Counted from the stretch's first letter, positions 1 to 5,850 are shown. The stretch is 9,355 nt of DNA from Halieaceae bacterium (GCA_011524755.1 WTJR01000209.1:1-9355), one strand, 5' to 3'. Notes: generated from the letters alone by a model not told the origin. A program made the numbers and translations.

Positions 1-2
1 CT

Positions 3-107
3 GAAATGCCGGGCGTCATCCGCAACTGCGATGTGGCGGCCGAGTGCAGCACCCTCAAGCAATTAGAGCGGGTTATTGATGACTTACTAGTTCAGCTCAA
101 CAGTTGA
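3..107 (+). CDS. C-terminal fragment of an unidentified protein
   Basis: The left edge cuts into a + strand reading frame that stays open for 34 codons and ends at TGA (105-107). The visible tail begins EMPGVIRNCDVAAEC and ends in an amphipathic stretch, LERVIDDLLVQLNS, which looks like a C-terminal helix. The mix of codons and the plausible composition suggest real coding sequence, while the other two forward frames are interrupted. Too little is present to name a family and I do not recognise it. It reads in the same direction as gshA but is separated from it by 227 nt, so an operon is not obvious. Confidence 0.5.
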   Translation, partial: EMPGVIRNCDVAAECSTLKQLERVIDDLLVQLNS

Positions 108-108
108 G

Positions 109-246
109 CTAATCAGTCTCCTCCAACAATAGTCCGTCGACGCCACCGGCAACGCGCTCATCGGCGAGGGTCTTACGCCAATGTTCAAGATGCCCGCTGC
201 GCACATTCTCGGGTTTACGTCGAACTGCTGTACCAACTGATCTCAT
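109..246 (-). CDS. possible small protein, 45 residues, unknown function
   Basis: An ATG at 246 on the minus strand opens 45 codons ending in TAG at 109-111, one base past the stop of the convergent upstream fragment. The product is basic at its start (MRSVGTAVRRKPENVRSGH) and acidic at its end (LLLEETD), with no cysteine, no signal peptide and no membrane segment. The frame stays open for about 29 codons upstream of the ATG, but that part is rich in Cys, His and Thr and looks non-coding, so the change in composition at the ATG supports this start. No clear Shine-Dalgarno sequence precedes it. I do not recognise the protein. It could be a real small gene, a gene remnant or chance. Confidence 0.3.
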   Translation of the reverse strand: MRSVGTAVRRKPENVRSGHLEHWRKTLADERVAGGVDGLLLEETD

Positions 247-334
247 AGAGCGTACACTTGCGACCGATGTTGTACAGCGATCCGAAATAACGCATCGACG
301 TACATGACCCCAGTGGTTTGTAAGGTACTACAAG

Positions 335-1909
335 ATGATGGCTGCGGCATTTAGAACAGCAATAACAAACGGTAGCCCGTCTGACATTCTGCAAGTTACC
401 AGAGGCATCGAAAAGGAAGGCCTTCGCGTCTCTTCAAGCGACCATAGGCTCTCGCAGAAGCCCCACCCCACACCACTGGGTTCCGCCTTAACCCACAACG
501 CCATAACAACGGATTATTCGGAAGCGCTTCTCGAATTCATCACAGGTGTCCATGACACGCCTGCAGGCGCGCTGAACGAGCTCCATCAACTGCATGCCTA
601 TACAGCTCAGTCACTTCCCGACGAAATCATCTGGGGCGCCAGTATGCCGGGAGAGCTGGGACCCGAGATAGAAATTCCCATAGCGAACTATGGCTCATCC
701 AATATCGGCACGATGAAGCGTGTTTATCGAAACGGATTGAGCGCACGGTATGGCCGAACCATGCAGGTCATCGCCGGGATTCACTACAACTTTTCGTTAC
801 CCGATGCTTTCTGGGAGACGTCTAGACGTATTGGCAACCCAGACTGTTCGCTCGCCAATTGGCGAACACAAGGCTATCTGGCGCTGATAAGAAACTTCCA
901 GCGCCACGGCTGGTTACTCAACTTTTTGACGGGTAGTTCTCCGGCGCTGAGCCGATCGTTTGTTCGGGGCGAGTTACCGGAGCATCTGCAGAGCATTAAC
1001 AGCCACACACTTTATGGCGAGTTTGCGACATCACTTCGTATGGGAGATCTCGGTTACACCAGCTCTGCGCAGGATGGTTTGCAAATTTGCTACAACCAAC
1101 TAGAGACCTATATTGAAACGCTGACCAAGGCCATTGTGACGCCCCACGACGACTATTGCCGACTACCTGATGTCACCAGCGGTGAGCGCACCCAGCTAAA
1201 TGACGGATTACTCCAAATCGAAAATGAGTTCTACAGTGCCATCCGTCCAAAGCGTGTCACGCGATCAGGTGAGGCACCGGTGCGAGCGCTTGAAGAGCGG
1301 GGCATCGAGTACGTCGAAGTGAGATGTCTCGACATTAATCCCTTCACGCCCCTGGGTATCAATGAAGAAATTATTGCTTTGGTCGATACCTTCCTTCTGT
1401 CGTGTGTCCTGTCAGATAGCCCACTATGTGATGCCGCCACTCGCAGCATCGATAACACCAATACTCAACGGATCCTTAACTTTGGACGTGATCCGTCTCT
1501 TCAGCTACTGACAGAAGATGGTCAGGCAATACCGCGTAACGAGCTTGCCAAACCCATTCTTGATGCGATGCAAGAGGCCGCTGAGTGGCTCGACAGTGCA
1601 ACGAGTACAACGCGTCACAGCGACGCTGTGAATAGAGCTCGGGGCATGTTAACGGGCGATGTCGAAACCCCATCTTCCCGTGTGTTAAGGGAAATCTTCG
1701 AGCAGAACATCAGCTACTCAAATCTGATGGGGCGTTATGCTGAAGAGTGGCATCGTGAATTTGACGCCCACCCGATATCGAGCGAGATCAGAACCAGTCT
1801 GGCTGATGAGGCAATCGCATCGCTACGACGCCAGCGTGACATCGAATCCGCCGATAGTGTGTCGTTTGATGCTTTCCTACACGAGTTCTACGCGCAGTAC
1901 CGGCGCTAA
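335..1909 (+). CDS. gshA: glutamate-cysteine ligase (gamma-glutamylcysteine synthetase), class I
   Basis: This cytosolic enzyme ligates L-glutamate and L-cysteine with ATP, the first and usually rate-limiting step of glutathione synthesis. The 524-residue product matches the gammaproteobacterial GshA family along its length and is close to E. coli GshA (518 residues). Visible hallmarks are GIEKEGLRV near residue 25, LGSALTHNAITTDYSEALLEFIT near residues 48-70, the SMPGELGPEIEIPIANYGSSN segment near residue 105, RYGRTMQVIAGIHYNFSLP near residue 140, and EYVEVRCLDINPF near residue 325. The start is the first of two adjacent ATGs, because AAGG at 323-326 lies a better distance (about 9 nt) from it than from the second. 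I see no convincing sigma70 promoter in the upstream gap. No gshB is present. A hairpin with a T-tract follows at 1991-2022, so the gene probably ends its own transcript. Confidence 0.97.
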   Translation: MMAAAFRTAITNGSPSDILQVTRGIEKEGLRVSSSDHRLSQKPHPTPLGSALTHNAITTDYSEALLEFITGVHDTPAGALNELHQLHAYTAQSLPDEIIWGASMPGELGPEIEIPIANYGSSNIGTMKRVYRNGLSARYGRTMQVIAGIHYNFSLPDAFWETSRRIGNPDCSLANWRTQGYLALIRNFQRHGWLLNFLTGSSPALSRSFVRGELPEHLQSINSHTLYGEFATSLRMGDLGYTSSAQDGLQICYNQLETYIETLTKAIVTPHDDYCRLPDVTSGERTQLNDGLLQIENEFYSAIRPKRVTRSGEAPVRALEERGIEYVEVRCLDINPFTPLGINEEIIALVDTFLLSCVLSDSPLCDAATRSIDNTNTQRILNFGRDPSLQLLTEDGQAIPRNELAKPILDAMQEAAEWLDSATSTTRHSDAVNRARGMLTGDVETPSSRVLREIFEQNISYSNLMGRYAEEWHREFDAHPISSEIRTSLADEAIASLRRQRDIESADSVSFDAFLHEFYAQYRR

Positions 1910-1921
1910 AACTCAAGCGGA

Positions 1922-1941
1922 AGCGGCCGATATCGACCGCT
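1922..1941. repeat. 20-bp near-perfect palindrome just after gshA
   Basis: AGCGGCCGATATCGACCGCT is self-complementary except for one mismatched pair, and starts 13 nt after the gshA stop. It has no loop and no T-run, so on its own it is a poor intrinsic terminator. It may be an RNA stem protecting the gshA 3' end, or chance. Confidence 0.35.
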
Positions 1942-1990
1942 GTCGCGAGAGGTAGGACCTACTCCGTCCTCATTACCCGTTCCTTTAGGC

Positions 1991-2022
1991 ATAGTGAACC
2001 GCCAGGCGATATCACTATTTTT
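1991..2022 (+). terminator. probable intrinsic terminator of gshA
   Basis: A perfect 7-bp stem, ATAGTGA (1991-1997) with TCACTAT (2012-2018), encloses a 14-nt loop that contains a small CGCC/GGCG pairing, and runs straight into TTTTT on the + strand. The stem is AT-rich and so not strong, but the T-tract and the position between convergent genes fit a terminator. On the minus strand no T-tract follows the stem, so it should not stop transcription coming from the FKBP gene by the same mechanism. Confidence 0.55.
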
Positions 2023-2042
2023 AAGCGCGGGCGTTTAGCTGC

Positions 2043-2777
2043 TTATTGCGAAACGACCGCCACGAGCTCTACCTTAAAGATGAGCACCTCATTTGGTCCG
2101 ATTGCAGCGCCCGCACCACCGGCGCCATAAGCGAGGTTGGATGGGATGGTCAGCTCGTACTCGGCACCTTCGCTCATCAGTTGCAATGCCTCTGTCCAAC
2201 CGGGGATTACTTGCGTGACACCAAAAGTGACTGTTTGGCCACGGCTGTAACTGCTGTCAAACACAGTGCCGTTAATCAGACGACCTTCGTAGTGCACTTC
2301 AACCGAGTCAGCCGACGTAGGCTTCGCACCTGTGCCCTCACGAACCACGCGGTACTGGAGGCCACTCGCTGTCGTTTGAACGCCTTCAGCGCCTGCGTTC
2401 GCCTCAAGGTAGGCAACACCCGCTTCAAGGTTAGCGTCACCTGCTGCACGCATCTCAGCTTCTTGCTCGGCCTGCATCTGTTCCTGCATAGCGATCATTT
2501 CGGCGTTTATTTCATCGTCGGTCATCTTCGCTTCTGCACCTGACAACGCATCGCGAAGTCCCTCGGCAAACGCATCCGCGTCGATTGGCACGCCTTCAGC
2601 TTTCATGCGTCGGCCCATATTCATGGCAATGCCGTAGCTGATGCGTTGCTCTTGGCTATCTAAACTCATTTCAGTTGTCTCCGCAGTTTGATCACAAGCG
2701 ACCAAGCCGACACTCATTAGCGCCGTCAGCGCTGCAGTTTTGCACGCAGATTTCGAGAAAAAACTCGCATTTAACAT
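2043..2777 (-). CDS. FKBP-type peptidyl-prolyl cis-trans isomerase, lipoprotein (Mip/FklB-like)
   Basis: This is a proline isomerase of the Mip/FkpA/FklB type, acting on folding proteins in the periplasm. The start is taken at the ATG at 2777 (244 residues), preceded by AGGA with 9-nt spacing; the longer frame would need a TTG at 2807. Residues 1-28 form a lipoprotein signal with hydrophobic core TAALTALMSVGLVAC and lipobox L25-V26-A27-C28. Residues about 40-130 are helical and charged, with Met/Glu/Gln-rich repeats (EMIAMQEQMQAEQEAEM), matching the dimerisation region of the family. Residues about 136-244 are the FKBP domain, with SGLQYRVV, VEVHYEGRLINGTVFDSS, VIPGWTEAL, LAYG and a final IFKVELV strand. 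Position +2 after the lipid cysteine is Asp, which in E. coli favours inner-membrane retention. A terminator sits about 29 nt upstream of the start, so supply of transcript from the gene upstream may be limited. Confidence 0.93.
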   Translation of the reverse strand: MLNASFFSKSACKTAALTALMSVGLVACDQTAETTEMSLDSQEQRISYGIAMNMGRRMKAEGVPIDADAFAEGLRDALSGAEAKMTDDEINAEMIAMQEQMQAEQEAEMRAAGDANLEAGVAYLEANAGAEGVQTTASGLQYRVVREGTGAKPTSADSVEVHYEGRLINGTVFDSSYSRGQTVTFGVTQVIPGWTEALQLMSEGAEYELTIPSNLAYGAGGAGAAIGPNEVLIFKVELVAVVSQ

Positions 2778-2805
2778 GGCAGGTTGTCCTGTGTAGGTAA
2801 TAAAC

Positions 2806-2834
2806 AAAAAGGTCCGCGCATGGTACGCGGGTCC
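2806..2834 (-). terminator. intrinsic terminator after the TIGR02444 gene, ahead of the FKBP gene
   Basis: Read on the minus strand, a GC-rich stem (CCGCG with CGCGG around a TACCATG loop, extended by an outer GG/CC pairing across a small internal loop) is followed directly by TTTTT. It lies 12 nt after the stop of the TIGR02444 gene and ends about 29 nt before the FKBP ATG. It either ends the upstream transcript or acts as an attenuator that lets part of the transcription into the FKBP gene. Confidence 0.6.
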
Positions 2835-2845
2835 GGCAGTACTGG

Positions 2846-3331
2846 CTACCGCCCGAGCATGTCGACCACCCGCCGACGAGGGACCACATCCTTGAGCTCC
2901 GGGAGTTGAGATAAGTTTCTTTCCACTACCGGCGTAGAAACGTCGGTAAGCTGCTCTTTCATGGGTAATGCATCGACGAGCAACCCAGCTAACACGTGCT
3001 CCGCCTCCAGCTCGAGCCCGAGAAGGGCCCGTCGATTCGTGATCATAGACGGCATATCAGTCCAAGACTGCCGTTGCCGACGAAGCGGCAACACAACACC
3101 TTCCACCCACGGTGTAATGGCCATGCGAATGCGCCGTTGGTCTTCTTCTCCGATGGCCTGACCTCGATGGCCCAACCATGCAAGAAACATGGCTTCCAAA
3201 ATAATGAGACCGGCACTCTCCTGAAGCTCCAGAAGCCCTTCTCGCACCTGCACATCCTCATACTGCGCAACTGCCCAACGCCAAAACTCCTCTAGCAAAT
3301 CACTACCCAACGTCTCATCACCTTTCGTCAT
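2846..3331 (-). CDS. TIGR02444 family protein (DUF2390), function unknown
   Basis: The 161-residue soluble product resembles the TIGR02444/DUF2390 family found in gammaproteobacteria, which has no established biochemical role. The family-like part is the N-terminal half: EEFWRWAVAQYEDVQVREG near residues 14-32, then LLELQESAGLIILEAMFLAWLG near residues 33-54, followed by charged helices with WVEGVVLPLRRQRQSW near residues 75-90. No signal peptide or membrane segment is seen, so it is probably cytosolic. The ATG at 3331 lies inside the 3' end of the GIY-YIG gene (14-bp overlap), suggesting translational coupling; a TTG seven codons downstream, preceded by AAGG, is an alternative start. Genes of this family commonly neighbour an FKBP gene in Pseudomonas-like genomes, as here. 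A terminator follows its stop. Confidence 0.75.
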   Translation of the reverse strand: MTKGDETLGSDLLEEFWRWAVAQYEDVQVREGLLELQESAGLIILEAMFLAWLGHRGQAIGEEDQRRIRMAITPWVEGVVLPLRRQRQSWTDMPSMITNRRALLGLELEAEHVLAGLLVDALPMKEQLTDVSTPVVERNLSQLPELKDVVPRRRVVDMLGR

Positions 3332-3611
3332 CTTTCACTACCGCCGCTTTTGCCGCTAGGTGCTGCTTCTCCCGTCTGGACAAACGACGAACGGAATACT
3401 CGCGTTGCTGAGCGACGGAGCGGTTTTCGCACTCCTCGTACCAGGCAAGTGCCACAGGCCTCCTTGCGCGGGTATAGTTCGCACCGCCGACAATCTCACC
3501 ATTATGCTGCCTGACCCGGCGCTCTAGATCAGTTGTGACCCCAGCGTAAAAAGAGCCGTCCGAGCACCGCACTAAATAAACAAACCAAGAATCATCGGAG
3601 TTCGCGCTCAT
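3318..3611 (-). CDS. GIY-YIG domain protein, YhbQ/UPF0213-like putative endonuclease
   Basis: The 97-residue product is almost entirely a single GIY-YIG domain. The signature appears as VYLVRCSDGSFYAGVT at residues about 11-26 (VYL and YAG in place of GIY and YIG). It is followed by the conserved Arg-containing helix DLERRVRQHN, then NYTRARRPVALAWYEEC, and REYSVRRLSRREK carrying the likely metal-binding Glu. This layout matches the stand-alone YhbQ/UPF0213 family, small proteins of uncertain cellular role related to the UvrC and homing-endonuclease nuclease fold. It is a housekeeping-type family and not evidence of a mobile element. The start at 3611 has only a weak A-rich ribosome site. The gene is first in a leftward pair with the TIGR02444 gene and divergent from trxA, 67 nt away. 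Confidence 0.85.
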   Translation of the reverse strand: MSANSDDSWFVYLVRCSDGSFYAGVTTDLERRVRQHNGEIVGGANYTRARRPVALAWYEECENRSVAQQREYSVRRLSRREKQHLAAKAAVVKDDER

Positions 3612-3654
3612 TCGTTTTCAACACTGTCATCCGAACATATTTTTTGAGAGTATA

Positions 3655-3670
3655 TGTCGCGACACATGTG
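3655..3670. promoter_or_regulatory. paired palindromes in the trxA / GIY-YIG divergent gap
   Basis: Two perfect palindromes overlap by two bases in the 67-nt divergent gap: TGTCGCGACA (3655-3664) and CACATGTG (3663-3670). They lie directly before the trxA ribosome site GGAGG (3670-3674). An A/T-rich stretch (3636-3655) just upstream could hold -10 elements for either gene, but I cannot assign a convincing -35/-10 pair. An operator controlling trxA is possible; chance is also possible. Confidence 0.25.
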
Positions 3671-3678
3671 GAGGCACC

Positions 3679-4005
3679 ATGAGCGACAACATTACACACG
3701 TAACGGACGCAGAATTTCAAAATGAGGTTTTGTCATCAGACGTACCCGTCCTGGTTGATTTCTGGGCAGAGTGGTGCGGACCCTGCAAGATGATTGCACC
3801 CGTTCTTGAGGAAATTGCCAATGAATACGGTGATCGCCTGAAAGTGTGCAAAGTGGACGTGGATGCAAACCCGGACCTACCCGGTAAGTTTGGTATCCGT
3901 GGCATCCCTACGTTGATTGTCTTCAAGGGTGGCAGTGCTGTTGAAACAAAAGTGGGCGCACTCTCCAAGACACAACTGGCTGAGTTCGTAGACGGCTGCC
4001 TCTAA
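3679..4005 (+). CDS. trxA: thioredoxin 1
   Basis: This small cytosolic disulfide reductase is recycled by thioredoxin reductase and supplies electrons to ribonucleotide reductase, methionine sulfoxide reductases and others. The 108-residue length matches E. coli TrxA. The active site is W32-C33-G34-P35-C36, with the buried Asp27 in VDFWAEW and the cis-proline P77 in GIRGIPT, followed by KVGALSK near residue 92. The start is fixed by a strong GGAGG 4 nt upstream. Two extra cysteines are present, C57 (VCKVDVD) and C107 at the C-terminus; E. coli TrxA has only the two active-site cysteines. It precedes rho, a gene order common in gammaproteobacteria, but a 215-nt structured gap argues for at least partly separate control. 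Confidence 0.98.
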   Translation: MSDNITHVTDAEFQNEVLSSDVPVLVDFWAEWCGPCKMIAPVLEEIANEYGDRLKVCKVDVDANPDLPGKFGIRGIPTLIVFKGGSAVETKVGALSKTQLAEFVDGCL

Positions 4006-4035
4006 GCACCTCGCTCCGCCAAAAAATTTATACCC

Positions 4036-4185
4036 CGTCTTAGTAGACGCACCGCTAAAGCGGTGCTACCTTTCAGTTGTGGGCGATATCTCGCCCCGCC
4101 TCCCCTAGTCAACGACCAGCAAATTCAACACGCACTTGCGTTGGCTGTGGGTCATCAAAAGATCCTTTAGCGCCCTTTTAGCGGG
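4036..4185 (+). promoter_or_regulatory. structured leader between trxA and rho: three tandem stem-loops and a C-rich tract
   Basis: Three stem-loops lie in a row: CGTCT/AGACG (4036-4049, loop TAGT), GCACCGC/GCGGTGC (4049-4066, loop TAAA; the first two share base 4049) and GGGCGA/TCGCCC (4081-4096, loop TATC). The second is followed by TACCTTTC, so it could end trxA transcripts weakly. From about 4097 to 4140 the sequence is C-rich, G-poor and mostly unstructured, resembling a Rho-binding (rut-like) segment. Nearer rho, CCTTTAGCG (4164-4172) and CCTTTTAGCG (4174-4183) are near repeats, and CTTTAGCG (4165-4172) is exactly complementary to CGCTAAAG (4053-4060) in the second hairpin, so alternative folds are possible. 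In E. coli, rho is autoregulated in its leader; a similar role here is inference. No clear sigma70 promoter was found. Confidence 0.4.
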
Positions 4186-4220
4186 TAACAAAACTTTCCC
4201 AACGCCACAGGTACAACCGC

Positions 4221-5795
4221 GTGCAAGAAGAAGAAACAAACATTGTCGATCAGGCTGTAGAGCCAATCTCTGAAGCGACACCCGACACCGAACATCAAGA
4301 AGCAGCCGGTAGCGAAGATAAGCCGACTCGAACTCTGAAACTCAACCGCAGCGCGGCTTCGACGGAAGAAGACGCATCGTCGGCCGGCGGCGAAGAACCG
4401 GCGGTAGCGGCTGATGGCGATACTGCACAAGCTACTGAAGAAGGCGAGCACCAAGGTGGCGGTCGTAATCGACGAAACCGCAATCGTCGCAACCGACGAG
4501 AACCGCATGTGCCATCGGAAAATCCGATGAGCTTGACAGAATTAAAGACCAAATCGACTCAGGAACTGATCGATATGGCCGCTGAGATGGGCATCGAAAA
4601 CATGGCCCGCTCGCGCAAGCAGGACATCATCTTTTCGCTACTCAAGAAACACGCAAAAAGCGGAGAAGACATTTTTGGCGACGGTGTGCTTGAGATCCTT
4701 TCAGATGGTTTTGGCTTCCTAAGATCAGCGGACAGCTCATTCCTCGCAGGCCCAGACGATATCTATGTCAGTCCGAGCCAAATCCGACGATTCAATCTGA
4801 GAACCGGCGATACCGTGACCGGCATGATTCGCCCACCAAAGGACTCTGAGCGCTATTTCGCACTGTTGAAGGTGAGCGAGGTCAACTTTGAATCACCCGA
4901 GACGGCGAAAGCAAAAATCCTTTTCGAAAACCTGACACCTCTGTTCCCGGACGAGCGTTTGACACTCGAAAAAGGCAACGGCTCCACTGAAGATCTCACG
5001 GGTCGAATTATCGATCTGTGTGCACCGATCGGAAAAGGCCAGCGAGGCCTGCTAGTGGCTCCCCCGAAAGCGGGTAAGACCATCATGATGCAGAGCATGG
5101 CGCAGGCCATCATCAGCAATAATCCAGAGTGCTACATTATTGTTCTGCTGATTGATGAGCGCCCCGAAGAAGTGACGGAGATGCAGCGATCGGTTGGAGC
5201 GCGCGGTGCCGAAGTCGTGGCATCGACCTTCGATGAGCCACCCTCGCGGCACGTTCAGGTAGCCGATATGGTCATCGAGAAAGCGAAGCGGTTGGTCGAA
5301 CACAAGCGTGATGTGGTGATTCTTCTCGACTCGATTACGCGACTCGCACGTGCCTACAACACCGTGGTGCCCAGCTCAGGCAAAGTACTCACGGGTGGTG
5401 TTGATGCTCATGCATTGGAGCGTCCCAAGCGATTCTTTGGTGCAGCGCGAAACATTGAAGAGGGAGGAAGCCTGTCCATCATTGCAACGGCTCTGACCGA
5501 GACGGGCTCCAAAATGGATGAAGTCATCTACGAGGAGTTCAAGGGTACAGGTAACATGGAACTCCACCTTGACCGAAAAATTTCGGAGAAGCGTGTCTAT
5601 CCTGCCATCAATATTCGTCGTTCAGGCACCCGCCGCGAGGAGTTGCTCACGGGCGAAGAGGAATTGCAGCGCATGTGGATCCTTCGCAAGCTTCTGCATG
5701 GCATGGAGGACCTCCCAGCCATCGAATTCCTGTTGGACAAGCTGAAAGATACGAAGTCAAACGACGAATTCTTCCGTTCGATGAAGCGAAAGTAA
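4221..5795 (+). CDS. rho: transcription termination factor Rho with N-terminal extension
   Basis: This hexameric RNA helicase/ATPase binds C-rich nascent RNA and releases RNA polymerase. From M103 onward (MSLTELK) the protein aligns with E. coli Rho end to end. The RNA-binding cold-shock-like domain has GFGFLRS (F164, F166). The Walker A motif is APPKAGKT (280-287) and the Walker B aspartate is D370 in VVILLDS. The Q-loop is GKVLTGGVDA, the R-loop lysine is K431 (GSKMDE), and the arginine-finger region is RRSGTR near 471. Residues 1-102 are extra relative to E. coli: residues 1-78 are acidic and low-complexity, then an Arg/Asn tract runs from 82 to 93. Mixed synonymous codons there favour real translation. 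Three extra residues lie in SVGARGAEVV (324-333). The GTG start has AGG 9 nt upstream. Initiation at the ATG at 4527 would give a standard-length Rho, but its ribosome site is weak. Confidence 0.96.
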   Translation: MQEEETNIVDQAVEPISEATPDTEHQEAAGSEDKPTRTLKLNRSAASTEEDASSAGGEEPAVAADGDTAQATEEGEHQGGGRNRRNRNRRNRREPHVPSENPMSLTELKTKSTQELIDMAAEMGIENMARSRKQDIIFSLLKKHAKSGEDIFGDGVLEILSDGFGFLRSADSSFLAGPDDIYVSPSQIRRFNLRTGDTVTGMIRPPKDSERYFALLKVSEVNFESPETAKAKILFENLTPLFPDERLTLEKGNGSTEDLTGRIIDLCAPIGKGQRGLLVAPPKAGKTIMMQSMAQAIISNNPECYIIVLLIDERPEEVTEMQRSVGARGAEVVASTFDEPPSRHVQVADMVIEKAKRLVEHKRDVVILLDSITRLARAYNTVVPSSGKVLTGGVDAHALERPKRFFGAARNIEEGGSLSIIATALTETGSKMDEVIYEEFKGTGNMELHLDRKISEKRVYPAINIRRSGTRREELLTGEEELQRMWILRKLLHGMEDLPAIEFLLDKLKDTKSNDEFFRSMKRK

Positions 5796-5808
5796 TTCGA
5801 TCGAACGG
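5774..5808. repeat. inverted repeat spanning the rho stop codon
   Basis: CCGTTCGAT (5774-5782) and ATCGAACGG (5800-5808) form a perfect 9-bp stem around a 17-nt loop that contains the rho TAA (5793-5795). An overlapping 10-bp palindrome, TTCGATCGAA (5796-5805), begins right after the stop. No T-run follows, so it is not a standard intrinsic terminator. It may stabilise the rho mRNA 3' end. Confidence 0.4.
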
Positions 5809-5824
5809 GATCGTGCAGTCGAGT

Positions 5825-5850
5825 ATCCACGTCAATAATGAGACGTGGAT
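5825..5850. repeat. 9-bp stem-loop between rho and ubiD
   Basis: ATCCACGTC (5825-5833) pairs perfectly with GACGTGGAT (5842-5850) around the loop AATAATGA. TGCACGCTTAAAC would follow in the RNA, so there is no U-tract. With the inverted repeat at the rho stop it gives two consecutive hairpins in a 114-nt gap. It could act in processing, partial termination or Rho-independent mRNA stability. Confidence 0.4.

Noticed and set aside
852..865. 14-bp perfect palindrome TCGCCAATTGGCGA inside gshA
   Set aside because: A palindrome of this length is expected about once by chance in a window this size, and it lies in conserved coding sequence.
2046..2543. 165-codon open frame on the + strand
   Set aside because: It lies entirely antisense to the FKBP gene, has a Cys/His-rich implausible composition and no family resemblance.
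2778..2807. Extension of the FKBP protein to a TTG start at 2807
   Set aside because: The ten extra residues would precede a complete lipoprotein signal peptide, and the ATG at 2777 has a good ribosome site.
3318..3611. GIY-YIG protein as a homing endonuclease or mobile-element marker
   Set aside because: The stand-alone 97-residue YhbQ-like form is a widespread chromosomal family; there are no flanking repeats, introns or other mobile genes.
4049..4066. Strong intrinsic terminator directly after trxA
   Set aside because: The stem is strong, but the following TACCTTTC is a poor U-tract, so it is reported only as part of the structured leader.
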